Shown one piece after another: positions 8,462 through 17,404 of a DNA stretch of 64,000 bases. The notes under the pieces are model-generated. The model saw nothing but the letters and a program-made list of their open reading frames with translations, was not told where the DNA came from and did no database searches. The translations under genes and the position numbers were made by a program. Every line of letters begins with the position of its first letter. The first letter of the stretch is position 1. The stretch is taken from assembly GCA_016706225.1 (NCBI GenBank), contig JADJKB010000014.1:135953-199952 (forward strand), read 5' to 3'. The stretch is from Myxococcales bacterium. Lineage in GTDB: Bacteria > Myxococcota_A > Polyangia > Polyangiales > Polyangiaceae.

Positions 8462-9517
8462 ATGCTGCGGACGATTGGACTCTCGGCTCTGATGCTCGTG
8501 CTCGGTGGCTGTGGTGGTGGGGACGATGGCGGCGGCTCGAGCGCGAGCACCGGAGGCCAGAGCGCCGGCGGCGGCGGCGGCGGTGGTATCGCCGTCGGCG
8601 GTGGCTCTGCGGTGGGCGGCACGAGCAATGGCGGCGCTGCGGGCGAGGGCGCCGGCGGTGGGGGTGCAGTCGGTGGGGATCCGGGTGTGGGCGGTTCGTC
8701 CAACGGTTGCAACAACGACACGAAACACTCGCTCATCGGCAACCGCATCGTCGCGGACGTGACCTGGGCCGCCAAGACCGGGATCTCCGCCGGCAGCGGC
8801 AAGATGTACATCTGGACGCGCACCGCTCTAGACTTTGGTGAGGTGAACCCGGCGACCGGCGAGATCCCAGCGACGGGTGAGGTGACACCCTGTGGCAGCT
8901 CCATTCCGCCGCTGAGCAAGACGGCCATCGCGGGGGGCGGTCAGGTGCAAACCGTGATCCCGGATGCGGTCTGGGACAAACCCGGCATGCCCAAGTTCAA
9001 GGCCACCGGTTCGCTCTCCGGTTTCGACATCGGCGCGACCATCACGATGGATCCCATCGTATCGCTGGTCGGGCTCTCGATGAACGATCCCACCGGCCCC
9101 TGGCCGTCGTCCGCCAAACAGATCACGAGCGTGGACCCTGACTCCGACGGACAGCCCGGGATCTTGGCGCTGCCACGCACCGATCCACCGTTCTCGGCGC
9201 CGCCCACGAGTTTGTTCGAGGCGCTGAACCCGAGCGGCAAACGGGCCTCGGAGATCTACATCGTCACCCGCACCTCGTTCCAGATCTCCGGTGCGCGCGA
9301 CAGCTGCACGAGCGCATCCGGCGGAGCGACGGTGCAACTGTTGGACAACCACGTCGTCGGCTGCAAGAGGAACGACGGGAAGATCTGCTCCGCGGGCGAG
9401 TCGGATTTCATCGACCAGAATCAGCCAAAGTTCACAGTCCAGAGCGCGGCCTACCAGATGGTTCAGCTCGCGCCAGGGGCGACGTGCGCCGACGTGCGCG
9501 CGGCGATGCCGATGTGA
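8462..9517 (+). CDS. Gly-rich linker lipoprotein, unrecognised domain
   Basis: 351 residues. ATG 8462 has a GGAGG ribosome binding site at 8453-8457. Signal peptide with lipobox (LVLGGC), then about 70 residues almost entirely G, S, A and T, which looks like a flexible tether, then a 260-residue domain starting CNNDTKHS with further cysteines. It ends in ATGTGA, so its stop overlaps the GTG start of the acylase gene; the two are probably co-translated. No enzyme motif is seen. It may be an outer-membrane partner of the acylase. Confidence 0.76.
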   Translation: MLRTIGLSALMLVLGGCGGGDDGGGSSASTGGQSAGGGGGGGIAVGGGSAVGGTSNGGAAGEGAGGGGAVGGDPGVGGSSNGCNNDTKHSLIGNRIVADVTWAAKTGISAGSGKMYIWTRTALDFGEVNPATGEIPATGEVTPCGSSIPPLSKTAIAGGGQVQTVIPDAVWDKPGMPKFKATGSLSGFDIGATITMDPIVSLVGLSMNDPTGPWPSSAKQITSVDPDSDGQPGILALPRTDPPFSAPPTSLFEALNPSGKRASEIYIVTRTSFQISGARDSCTSASGGATVQLLDNHVVGCKRNDGKICSAGESDFIDQNQPKFTVQSAAYQMVQLAPGATCADVRAAMPM

Positions 9518-12063
9518 GGCGGTCACCCAGAACGACGTTCGTCTTCGCGCTGGCCTTGGCCGTGTGCGCCTGCGGCGCTGAGCCCGAGGTCCAGCGCGAG
9601 GACGGAAAACCCATCGAGATCGTCGTCGACGACATGGGAGTGCCGCACATCTACGCCAGCACGGACGAGGACCTGTTCTACGCGTACGGGTACCAGCTCG
9701 CGAGTGATCGCCTGCTGCAGATCGAGATGTGGCGGCGCTTCGCCCGGGGCCAGCGTGCGGAGATCCTGGGCGCCGACTTCAAGGGATCGTTCGGCGCGAC
9801 CGCGCTCCAGGACGACAAACTCGTGCGGCTGTTCGATCTCCCCCGCTGGGGCAAGCTCGACGCGGAGCTGATGCGCGCCGAAAATCCGGAGCGTTTTGCG
9901 CTGCTGCAAGCCTGGGTGAAGGGCATCAATCGGCGGGTCGACGAGGTGCGCTCCGGCGCGGTGCCCCCGCCCTTTGGTTTTGGCAAGGACGAGCTCGACT
10001 TCATGCCACAGCCCTGGACCGAGGACGATCCGCTGATCGTTCAAAAGATGATCCAGCTGGGGCTCGACCAGACGTTGCTCTACGAGATCTTGATCACGCT
10101 GCTCGGGAACATTGCTCCCGCCACGCTGGAGAGCGCGCGCATCTTTCAGCCGGCGTATCCCACGTTCGCCGTGCCGCCGGAGGATCTGCCAAGCGCAGCC
10201 GCGTCCGGGGCGGGCAACACCGGGCCCGGCGTGGGCGAGCAGGCAAAATCCAGCGCCTTGCCCGGGCCGTGGCCCCAGTCTGCCCAGGACGCCGCGGCCT
10301 GGCGTCGGCTGATCGCCGCGCCCAAGCCGGGCAGCAACAACTGGGCAGTCGACGGGCGTTTCACCGACAACGGGCGCCCGATGCTGGCAGGCGATCCGCA
10401 CCTGGTGTTCACCCTGATGGGCGCGATGTACGCGCTGCATCTGAACAGCAAGGACCGCGGGGGCAGCTTCGACGTGGCCGGGTTCGCGTTCGCGCCGGCA
10501 CCCGGGATCTTCGCCGGCCAGACGCGAGGCGCGATGTGGGCTCCGACGTCGGCGTTCGGCGACGTCATGGACATGTGGTCCGTGGCGGTCACGGACGCCG
10601 GAGCGAAGATCGGGGACGAGATCCGACCCATCACCACCCGCGAGGAGGTCATCCCGATCCGCGGCGGTACGAGCGAGAGCATCGTGATCCGGGACGTGCC
10701 AGGTCAAGGGGTCCTGTTCGACCCGTCGTTCGCTGGCGTTCCGGTCCCGCTCACCGGCGATGGTCGAGAGGTCTTGCTCGGATGGACCGGGTTTCGCGCG
10801 AGAAGCTCGCTGTATTTCCTCGAGCTCGACCGCGCCCAGAACGTCGACGAGCTGGACTCGGCGGTGCAGCGCGCGCCCGAGCTCAGCTACAACTGGCTCG
10901 GCGCCGACGCCCACGACATCGTCTACCGCGTCAGCCTCGAGGTACCGAAGCGCAACCCCATCACGGCCGGTCGCGAGCCCTGGCGTCTGATGAACGGCGA
11001 CGACCCGCAGGCGTTCTGGCCCGGCGGGCAGCTGCCGCTCGAGCAGCTGCCCCACGCCCGCGGCAAACAGCGCGGTTACATCGCCACGGCCAACAACGAT
11101 CCTTTCGGATTCACCGCCGACGGCGACCCGGGAAACGACCCCTGGTACTACGGCGCGTTCTTCGACCCGGGCTACCGCGCGACGCGCATCGAGAGTGAGC
11201 TCGAGCGGATGACCCAGACCGGCGGAATCACGCTCGAGGACATGCAGGCTCTCCAGATCGACTCACGCTGCCTGATGTCGGATACCTTCCTCGAGCTCTT
11301 GAAAGAAGCCTGGGCCAAGCGTGAGACCGACCCGGCGCTGGCAAAGTTCAAGGGGCGGCCTGAGCTCGACCGTCTGTTCGAGCTGTTGACCAAAGAGTGG
11401 GACCGCAAGATGACGCGAGACTCGGCCGGCGCCGTCGCGTTTCACGCCTTCGCACACTTCACCACCGGTCGTGCCATCGAGGACGACATGATCCCGCTCC
11501 TGTACGAGCGCGTGCTCGAGGCGGCGCCGTTCTATTTGCTCAAGGTCGCAGCGCTCGCGCTCGACGGACAGTTCCCAAAGGGCAGCGCGCTGTTGCAGGA
11601 AGGGCGCGACGTGATCGTGCTCACCGGGCTCGAGGACACGGCGGCGCACCTCACGGCGCGTTTCGGTGGCGTCGACCCGAAGCTCTACAGCTGGGGCGAG
11701 GTGCACGTGACCAGCTTCGACAACGCCTACGGCCTGGGTGTGCCCTTGATGAACGTGCCCAGCGACGGCGGGGAGAACACCATCAACGTCGCGCACAGCG
11801 TGTTTCGTCGAGACTTCGTGGTCCCGGACCAATGGGTCAGCGACTACGGTCCGGTCGAGCGCCTGGTCGGTCGCATCGACGACAGCGGCACGCCGGAGGT
11901 CTGGGTGAATTTCCCGCTGGGCAACGTGGCCGACCGGGCGAGTCCGCACTTCGACGACATGCTCACCGACTGGGCCGACGGCCGTTACCGGAAGCTGGCG
12001 TTTCGTCGCGCAGAAGTCGACGCCCGCGCGGAGCAGCGAAGCGAGCTCGACCTCCCGGAGTGA
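9514..12063 (+). CDS. Penicillin acylase family Ntn-hydrolase, lipoprotein
   Basis: 849 residues from GTG 9514, which overlaps the upstream stop (GTGA). Lipobox CAC near residue 20 implies membrane anchoring. The sequence follows the penicillin amidase (S45) plan: alpha part with 'VDDMGVPHIYA..DEDLFYAYGY..ASDRLLQIEMWRR', a spacer with A/G/P-rich linker, then GSNNWAVDG whose Ser (residue about 274, codon 10333) would become the N-terminal nucleophile of the beta subunit after self-cleavage. 'MLAGDPHL' after it is also conserved. This family hydrolyses amide bonds of beta-lactams, N-acyl homoserine lactones and similar acylated compounds. Substrate cannot be called from sequence. An acylase held on the envelope may act in quorum quenching or antibiotic breakdown. 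Confidence 0.9.
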   Translation: MRRSPRTTFVFALALAVCACGAEPEVQREDGKPIEIVVDDMGVPHIYASTDEDLFYAYGYQLASDRLLQIEMWRRFARGQRAEILGADFKGSFGATALQDDKLVRLFDLPRWGKLDAELMRAENPERFALLQAWVKGINRRVDEVRSGAVPPPFGFGKDELDFMPQPWTEDDPLIVQKMIQLGLDQTLLYEILITLLGNIAPATLESARIFQPAYPTFAVPPEDLPSAAASGAGNTGPGVGEQAKSSALPGPWPQSAQDAAAWRRLIAAPKPGSNNWAVDGRFTDNGRPMLAGDPHLVFTLMGAMYALHLNSKDRGGSFDVAGFAFAPAPGIFAGQTRGAMWAPTSAFGDVMDMWSVAVTDAGAKIGDEIRPITTREEVIPIRGGTSESIVIRDVPGQGVLFDPSFAGVPVPLTGDGREVLLGWTGFRARSSLYFLELDRAQNVDELDSAVQRAPELSYNWLGADAHDIVYRVSLEVPKRNPITAGREPWRLMNGDDPQAFWPGGQLPLEQLPHARGKQRGYIATANNDPFGFTADGDPGNDPWYYGAFFDPGYRATRIESELERMTQTGGITLEDMQALQIDSRCLMSDTFLELLKEAWAKRETDPALAKFKGRPELDRLFELLTKEWDRKMTRDSAGAVAFHAFAHFTTGRAIEDDMIPLLYERVLEAAPFYLLKVAALALDGQFPKGSALLQEGRDVIVLTGLEDTAAHLTARFGGVDPKLYSWGEVHVTSFDNAYGLGVPLMNVPSDGGENTINVAHSVFRRDFVVPDQWVSDYGPVERLVGRIDDSGTPEVWVNFPLGNVADRASPHFDDMLTDWADGRYRKLAFRRAEVDARAEQRSELDLPE

Positions 12064-12083
12064 CGCTGCCTTTGTCGCTCTGC

Positions 12084-12089
12084 TAAAGA
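12084..12089 (+). promoter_or_regulatory. -10-like TAAAGA upstream of rsmE
   Basis: Hexamer 7 nt before GTG 12097. A GAGGAGAG ribosome binding site overlaps it, so both a leaderless and a led mRNA are possible here; the gene may also be read from the acylase transcript (33-bp gap). Confidence 0.3.
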
Positions 12090-12096
12090 GGAGAGC

Positions 12097-12825
12097 GTGA
12101 CCCTCCGCGCGCCTGTGTCCAAGCTCGTCGCAGGCGAGTGTGTGCTGTCGCCCGAGACCTCGCGCTATCTGGTCCGCGTGCACCGCCTGCGAGCGGGCGA
12201 GGCGTTCGTCGCGTTCGACGTCGACGCGCGGCTCGAGGCCGACGCGACCCTGATCGACGCCGATCCCAAACGCGCATGCGTTCGGTTGAGCGCGCCACGG
12301 CCGGCACGCGTCACGTCGCCGCTGCCCGTGACGCTGCTCTGGGCCATCGGCAAAGGCAGCAAACCCGACGCCGTCGTGCGAGACGCCACCGCACTGGGCG
12401 TCGAGCGCATCGTGCTGTGTGTGACCGAACGCAGCGTGCCGCGGCTCGACGACCGAGCTTCCGCACGACTCGAGCGCTGGCTGAGCGTGGCGCGGGAAGC
12501 GGCGCGCCAGAGTGGGCGCGGCGACCTGCCGCAGATCGAGGGCCCCATCGAGCTCTCCGCGGCGCTCGCCCACCCGCCCTCGGCACGGGGCATCGTGCTC
12601 GACCCGAGCGCGCCGACCTCGCTCGCCGCGGCGCTCGACGGCTGGCAAGCGGACACTGCGCTCCGGGTCTTGATCGGACCCGAGGGTGGGCTCTCGGTGG
12701 ACGAGCTCGGCGCGGCCCGCGCGGCCGGCTTTCGAGGCGTGCGTCTCGGCAGCCTCGTGCTGCGCACCGAGACGGCGGTCGTTGCGCTCCTGGGCGCGCT
12801 GATCGCACGCCGGGACGGCGGCTAG
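12097..12825 (+). CDS. rsmE: 16S rRNA (uracil-1498-N3)-methyltransferase RsmE
   Basis: 242 residues, the usual length. N-terminal PUA-like domain with 'LSPETSRYLVRVHRLRAGE' (consensus H-x-x-x-VLR-x-x-G). C-terminal SPOUT methyltransferase domain with WAIGKGSKPDAVVRDATALGVERI, 'REAARQSGRGDLP' and the diagnostic knot block IGPEGGLSVDEL ... GFRGVRLGSLVLRTETA. It methylates U1498 of 16S rRNA with SAM in the assembled small subunit. GTG start. Confidence 0.95.
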   Translation: MTLRAPVSKLVAGECVLSPETSRYLVRVHRLRAGEAFVAFDVDARLEADATLIDADPKRACVRLSAPRPARVTSPLPVTLLWAIGKGSKPDAVVRDATALGVERIVLCVTERSVPRLDDRASARLERWLSVAREAARQSGRGDLPQIEGPIELSAALAHPPSARGIVLDPSAPTSLAAALDGWQADTALRVLIGPEGGLSVDELGAARAAGFRGVRLGSLVLRTETAVVALLGALIARRDGG

Positions 12826-12909
12826 ATCCGGCGGAAATATCGGCGTGACGCCCGGTAGCCGAAGCGCTTTTCCGCCCGCTTGGCTTTCGTCTAGGCTTTC
12901 TGGACCAGC

Positions 12910-15063
12910 ATGCGGAGATTCATCAGTTGGACGCTCCTCGTGGGGTCGTTGTGCGTCGCGGGCCAGGCCAGCGCCGCGTTGACCGACTCCGAGAAGGCAC
13001 AAATTCAGGGCTTCGTCCGCGCCGGCGAGGTGAAGAACGCCGCGCGCATTCGCGCGTTGGTGGCTCGACCGGATCTATCGGCCAGTGAGGCCGCCGAGCC
13101 CCTCGCGTCCGGATTTGGCAGCGTCGTCTTCGACGAAAAACGCGAGCAGCTCACGCGCGAGATCTTGCTCGGCCCGGGCTCGGTCGCCTCGCGCAACGCG
13201 CTCACTGCACCGATCGTGACGGCGCTGCTGGCCCGCGCGTCGGCCGCAATGGCAGCGATGCCCACGCTGGAGACCGGGCCCGAGGCTCAGAAGGCCGACC
13301 GCCTCGCCGCGGAGCAAGTGCGCATCCATCGCTTCGTCACCCAGGTCATTGCCAACGCCGGTCGTCCGGCGATCGACGGCCACGACGTTGCCGCGGGCAT
13401 CCGCGACGACGCGCTCAAGGCCTGCATCGAGGCTTACCGCGTCTACTTCGAGCGCCATGCTCGTGGGCTCGTCGGCGGTCCGTCGCTGGTTGCCGTGCGC
13501 GCGCAGGCGTCGCTGGCGGTGATCGATCTATCTCGCGGGCTGCTCGGTCGGCACGAGGTGTCGGCTCTGCTCGGTCTGACCGGCCCGCGCAAGCTCGCCT
13601 TCGAACGGCATGGTGTGCTGATCGAAGATGGTGGGACCGCGTCGGACGAGCGACTCGCGGAGGTCGCACGTTTCCTGGACATCGCACCGCGTGCGGCTTC
13701 GGGGCTCAGCTTGTGGTTGGTGAACAAGGCGCCGGCTCGCGGACTCGTGGCTCGCGAGGCGCACGCCAGCGCGCGGGTCACCCTGGGCAAGACCGCCGGC
13801 GCACCCACGACACGCGTGCTGTGGGCGGACGACGTCGAACCCTCCCGCCCGGATCGCGAGCTGGACGAGGTGGCCTTTTCCGCGGCCTATTTCAGCACTC
13901 GTGCCGCATTCAAGGAACACCCGGAGCTCTTGAAGGTCGCCGAGCGGCTGGCGGAACAGTCTGCACGCGTCGGTGCGAGCGCGCTCTTGTCGAACGATCT
14001 GCCGGCGTCGTTTCTGCCGTTCCCGGGCGCAAGCGCCGGGGCGATGCGTCTGTCGCCCGAGCTCTACGCAGTCTACGCACTGCGCCTGTTGATGCTCGAC
14101 GCGCCGCGGGCAATGGAGCTTGCTCTTGCGCGCACGATCGCCGGACGTTCGGAGCCGATGGCGGCGTTCGTGCTGGCCGCCAGTGTCCTCGCGGCGACGG
14201 GTGGCAGCGCCGACGAGGTGGCCGTGGGTCGCACCGAGGCCAACGGCAACGTGGTGGCTGACAAACTCACGAACGTGAAGGTGAACCGCGGGCTCGTTTC
14301 CGCGTTCGAGCTCGACGGCAGGAAGGTGGAGCTCGGCGTCGACGCGGACGGGCAGCTCGAGAAGGTCCAGGTTGACGGCGCGGCCCCTCGGCTGTCGAAG
14401 CTCGCCCGGGTGCGGCTCGTGCCTGCCACGGGTGAGTCCTGGTCCGTCGGCTCGGAGCGCTGGGAGAAGCTGGGTGGCGCGCCCCAGGGTCTGGCGGTCG
14501 ATGACGGACGCTTCGTGCTCGGTGCCGCAGCTGCGAGCGACGGTTTCGACGCGGTCGCGACCGGTGAGAGTCGGAGTGATCAGACGGTGCACGCGAACAT
14601 CGTGATCAAGAAGCGGGGCGGCGGGCTCCTGGTGCGCGGCCAGTCGGGCCAGAAGAGCTACGACGCGGTGGCGCTGTTGATCTCCGCGGAGCCGACCCCG
14701 AAGGCGACGTTGATCCTGGTCGACGGAAACGCAAAAGCCACCGAGCTTGCGCCGGGAGTGGAGCTCCCCGCCGCTGGGCCCGAGGGTTACCTCGCGGTCC
14801 TGTCGGTGAGGGGCAAGAAGGTCAGCGCCAGCGTCGACGGCAAGAAGCTCGAAGCGACCCTCGAGCGCGGAGTTGGGACGGGACGCACGGGCGTGATGGT
14901 CATGGCGGCCGGCCTGGTCGAGGTCGACGGGTTCGGTCCCGGCGCGCCGAAGCCCAAGAAGAAGGCTCCGAAGGACAAGCCGGCTCCCAAACCCAAGGGC
15001 CAAGGCAAGGCCGCGACGAAAGACGCGGGCAAGGCCGCCCCAGCACCGAAGAAGCAGCCATGA
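12910..15063 (+). CDS. Large secreted protein of unknown function with Lys/Pro-rich tail
   Basis: 717 residues with an N-terminal signal peptide (cleavage near SAALTD). The first 450 residues are helix-rich with no recognised motif. Residues about 440-690 look beta-rich and resemble a LamG-like or 3-keto-disaccharide-hydrolase-type jelly roll ('VDDGRFVLGAAAASDGFDAVATG ... GGGLLVRGQ'). The last 45 residues are a K/P/A repeat typical of low-complexity wall- or DNA-binding tails. Its stop overlaps the start of the B12-binding gene (ATGA), though no functional link is evident. A TAGGCT hexamer lies 12 nt before the ATG. Confidence 0.75.
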   Translation: MRRFISWTLLVGSLCVAGQASAALTDSEKAQIQGFVRAGEVKNAARIRALVARPDLSASEAAEPLASGFGSVVFDEKREQLTREILLGPGSVASRNALTAPIVTALLARASAAMAAMPTLETGPEAQKADRLAAEQVRIHRFVTQVIANAGRPAIDGHDVAAGIRDDALKACIEAYRVYFERHARGLVGGPSLVAVRAQASLAVIDLSRGLLGRHEVSALLGLTGPRKLAFERHGVLIEDGGTASDERLAEVARFLDIAPRAASGLSLWLVNKAPARGLVAREAHASARVTLGKTAGAPTTRVLWADDVEPSRPDRELDEVAFSAAYFSTRAAFKEHPELLKVAERLAEQSARVGASALLSNDLPASFLPFPGASAGAMRLSPELYAVYALRLLMLDAPRAMELALARTIAGRSEPMAAFVLAASVLAATGGSADEVAVGRTEANGNVVADKLTNVKVNRGLVSAFELDGRKVELGVDADGQLEKVQVDGAAPRLSKLARVRLVPATGESWSVGSERWEKLGGAPQGLAVDDGRFVLGAAAASDGFDAVATGESRSDQTVHANIVIKKRGGGLLVRGQSGQKSYDAVALLISAEPTPKATLILVDGNAKATELAPGVELPAAGPEGYLAVLSVRGKKVSASVDGKKLEATLERGVGTGRTGVMVMAAGLVEVDGFGPGAPKPKKKAPKDKPAPKPKGQGKAATKDAGKAAPAPKKQP

Positions 15064-15470
15064 CTGAGCGCCAGAAGATCCGCATCCTGGTCGCAAAACC
15101 CGGGCTCGATGGGCACGATCGAGGCGCCAAGGTGGTGGCTCGGGCGCTCCGCGACGCGGGTTTCGAGGTCGTCTACACGGGCCTCCATCAGACCCCGGAG
15201 ATGATCGCCAGCGCTGCCGTACAGGAGGACGTCGACGCAGTCGGCCTGTCCATCATGAGCGGCGCCCACAACACGCTGTTCCCCGCGGTCATCGACGCGC
15301 TGAAACAACGCGGGGCCACGGACGTGTGTGTGTTCGGCGGGGGCATCGTGCCCGACGACGACCTCCCGCGGCTCGAATCCGCCGGGGTGAAGCGGGTCTT
15401 CAAGCCTGGGACGCCGCTGGCCGAGATCGTCGATTGGGTGGCGGGGAACGTCGTCTCCCGCGCGGGCTGA
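15060..15470 (+). CDS. Stand-alone cobalamin-binding domain (methylmalonyl-CoA mutase small-subunit type)
   Basis: 136 residues made only of a Rossmann-type B12-binding domain. The base-off/His-on motif is clear: KPGLDGHDRGAKVVA (D-x-H-x-x-G, residues about 16-22), followed by GLSIMSGAHNTLF and FGGGIVPDDD, all matching the C-terminal domain of methylmalonyl-CoA mutase and the small subunits of isobutyryl-CoA or ethylmalonyl-type mutases. It would bind adenosylcobalamin and pair with a separate mutase subunit that is not in this window. ATG overlaps the previous stop. Confidence 0.9.
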   Translation: MTERQKIRILVAKPGLDGHDRGAKVVARALRDAGFEVVYTGLHQTPEMIASAAVQEDVDAVGLSIMSGAHNTLFPAVIDALKQRGATDVCVFGGGIVPDDDLPRLESAGVKRVFKPGTPLAEIVDWVAGNVVSRAG

Positions 15471-15481
15471 CGAGGCCCTAC

Positions 15482-15682
15482 TCAGGCGCGCAGTTGATCG
15501 CCCAGCGGGCTTCGACGCACTGCGCCGACAGGCAGAGGGGTCCGGACCGCGGTAATGGCGCGAGCCGCCAGCGTGGTGTGCGGCCGGGTTCGGGCTGCTG
15601 CCGGGGGCGGCGACAAGCGGAACGTACCGACGAAGATCGCGAGGGCGACCAGACTGGGGATCAGGGCGAACAGCAGGGTCAT
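15482..15682 (-). CDS. Small possible membrane protein
   Basis: 66 residues starting with an 18-residue hydrophobic segment (TLLFALIPSLVALAIFVGTF) followed by a Pro/Ala/Arg-rich tail. A weak purine-rich stretch (GAGAGCAAAAAGA) precedes the ATG. Convergent with the B12-binding gene. No family recognised; coding status is uncertain because the tail composition resembles unselected GC-rich sequence. Confidence 0.35.
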   Translation of the reverse strand: MTLLFALIPSLVALAIFVGTFRLSPPPAAARTRPHTTLAARAITAVRTPLPVGAVRRSPLGDQLRA

Positions 15683-15934
15683 TCTTTTTGCTCTCGAGCT
15701 CCGGTATCTGCAGCGGTCGTGCCTGCCCCCATCGAGGCGGCAACCCTAGGAAAGCCCCTGGGTTTTGAGAACCACAAAGTTGTCCCCGAGCCGCGCGGGC
15801 GTGGTTGCTTGTCCACAGGGCAGGCCGCCCGGGCGAGCGGCCTGCGCGGATACGACGGACTGAACATGCGGCTATGTAGGGAATTGGAGCCACTTAGGTG
15901 CGCGGAATCCTTGGGATTCTTCTTGGCCGACTTG

Positions 15935-15963
15935 TTGACACGCGGAGGCGCGCCCTCTAGGTT
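15935..15963 (+). promoter_or_regulatory. Sigma-70-type promoter of the dcw operon
   Basis: TTGACA (15935-15940), a 17-bp spacer, then TAGGTT (15958-15963). The -35 is a perfect consensus match and the spacing is ideal. Predicted transcription start is near 15970, just before the MraZ boxes and 65 bp before mraZ. Confidence 0.8.
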
Positions 15964-15975
15964 CGCCCCAAGTCA

Positions 15976-16000
15976 GTGGGAAAAAGTGGGGCGAAGTGTT
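15976..16000 (+). promoter_or_regulatory. MraZ operator: 10-bp spaced GTGGG repeats
   Basis: GTGGG at 15976-15980, GTGGG at 15986-15990 and a degenerate GTGTT at 15996-16000. The exact 10-bp period places the repeats on one DNA face. MraZ is known to bind TGGGN direct repeats with 5-nt spacers upstream of its own gene and repress the operon. The position just after the predicted start site fits repression. Confidence 0.75.
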
Positions 16001-16034
16001 GGCTTCGCCCGTGGAGTGGCAACGCAGGGTCGGC

Positions 16035-16484
16035 ATGTTTCGAGGACAGTTCAGCCACACGATCGACGCCAAGGGACGCGTGAGCCTCCCGGCGCGCTTC
16101 CGCGACGGCCTCGTCGCGGCCGGTGATCCGCGTTTCATCCTGACGCCGGCGCTCTTCGAGCCGTGTTTGCACCTCTACCCGATGCGCGGCTGGGAGGAGC
16201 TCGAAGAGAAGATCGCGGGTCTGCCGAGCTTCGACCCGAACATCGTTCGCTTCCGCCGCCTGTACCTCTCGGCGGCGATCGAGTGCGAGCTCGACAAGGC
16301 GGGACGAGTGCTCGTGCCGCCGGCGTTGCGTGAGCGTGCGCGGCTCACGAAGGACACGCTCTGGGCCGGCATGGGTCGCACGGTCGAGCTGTGGGCCAAG
16401 GAACAGTGGGACGCCGTGCTGACGCTCTCCGGCGACGCAGAGCAGGCGTTCAAGCAGGCCGTGATGGAGCAGATCCGGGTATGA
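16035..16484 (+). CDS. mraZ: Transcriptional regulator MraZ
   Basis: 149 residues from ATG 16035, chosen because MraZ proteins begin MFRG-x-x-x-HTIDAKGR. Two SpoVT/AbrB-like MraZ half-domains are visible: residues 1-55 with the DAKGR motif (FSHTIDAKGRVSLPARFRDG) and about 75-130 with the second copy (CELDKAGRVLVPPALRE). It is a dodecameric ring DNA-binding protein that represses its own dcw operon; the likely operator lies 35-60 bp upstream. The stop overlaps rsmH (ATGA). Confidence 0.96.
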   Translation: MFRGQFSHTIDAKGRVSLPARFRDGLVAAGDPRFILTPALFEPCLHLYPMRGWEELEEKIAGLPSFDPNIVRFRRLYLSAAIECELDKAGRVLVPPALRERARLTKDTLWAGMGRTVELWAKEQWDAVLTLSGDAEQAFKQAVMEQIRV

Positions 16485-17404
16485 CCATCGTGGCAGCGAG
16501 CATCGACGAAACCCCCAGCTTCGAACACGTCACGGTGATGGCGGCGGAGGTCGTGCAAGCGCTGGCTCCCGAGCGTGGCGGTGTCTACCTCGATGTCACC
16601 GCCGGCGGCGGCGGCCACTCCGCGGCGATCCTGTCCCAGGCGCAAAACGCCCGGGTAATTGCCTTCGATCGCGATCCCGTTGCGGTCGCCGCGGCCCAAC
16701 GCCGGCTGGCCGAGTTCGGTGAACGCGCGATGGTGGTGCACTCGGACATGAGTGAGGTTGGTGCGTGGGTCCGCGCGGCGAAGCTCTCGGATGTGCGCGG
16801 TGTGATCGCGGATCTTGGTGTGAGCTCCGAGCAGCTCGGTGATCGCGAGCGCGGCATGAGCTTCCGCAACGAGGGCCCGCTCGACATGCGCATGAACCCG
16901 AGCGCGGGGGAGACGGCGCGAGAGTTGATCGAAAGCGTCAGCCAGGACGAGCTGGCAGACATCATCTATCAGCTCGGGGAAGAGCGGCGCTCACGGCGTG
17001 TGGCCGCGTGCATCAAACAAGCGCTCGCTGCCGGGGAGCTCGAGACGACACTCGACCTGCGGCGCGCCGTGGTACGGGCGGTCGGTCCGCGTCGCATTGG
17101 TGGTATCGATCCGGCAACGCGCACCTTCCAAGCGTTGCGCATCGCAGTGAACCGCGAGCTCGAAGAGCTGCGCGCGCTCTTGGCCGCGCTGCCGTCACTG
17201 CTCGACCCCGGCGGTGTGGCTGCCATCATCAGCTTTCACTCGCTGGAAGACCGCCTGGTGAAGCGTGCGTTCCTCGAGCGTACGACCTGGCAGCGTCTGC
17301 ACAAGAAACCGCTGATCGCCGCCGACGCCGAGCGGTCCGAGAACCCCCGCTCCCGCAGCGCCAAGCTGCGCGCCGCGAGCCGGCTCCCGAAGGAGGCAGC
17401 GTGA
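16481..17404 (+). CDS. rsmH: 16S rRNA (cytosine-1402-N4)-methyltransferase RsmH (MraW)
   Basis: 307 residues. Class I SAM methyltransferase with the glycine-rich block YLDVTAGGGGHSAAIL, acidic FDRDPVAV, the insertion domain, GVIADLGVSSEQL and the signature MSFRNEGPLDMRMNPS; C-terminal ISFHSLEDRLVKRAF and the NPRSRSAKLRAA tail are typical. It N4-methylates C1402 of 16S rRNA. Starts on an ATGA overlap with mraZ and ends on a GTGA overlap with ftsL. Confidence 0.96.
   Translation: MTIVAASIDETPSFEHVTVMAAEVVQALAPERGGVYLDVTAGGGGHSAAILSQAQNARVIAFDRDPVAVAAAQRRLAEFGERAMVVHSDMSEVGAWVRAAKLSDVRGVIADLGVSSEQLGDRERGMSFRNEGPLDMRMNPSAGETARELIESVSQDELADIIYQLGEERRSRRVAACIKQALAAGELETTLDLRRAVVRAVGPRRIGGIDPATRTFQALRIAVNRELEELRALLAALPSLLDPGGVAAIISFHSLEDRLVKRAFLERTTWQRLHKKPLIAADAERSENPRSRSAKLRAASRLPKEAA

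Larger units (their letters stand above)
15683..16034. other. Upstream control region of the dcw cluster
   Basis: About 350 bp with no convincing gene. Its right half holds a near-consensus promoter (15935-15963) and MraZ-type direct repeats (15976-16000), described separately. I see nothing definable in the left half. Confidence 0.6.

Noticed and set aside
11263..13002. Long open frame on the minus strand (579 codons) opposite the acylase and rsmE
   Set aside because: It is the antisense shadow of two well-recognised plus-strand genes; its translation is rich in R, H and E without any motif, as expected in very GC-rich DNA.
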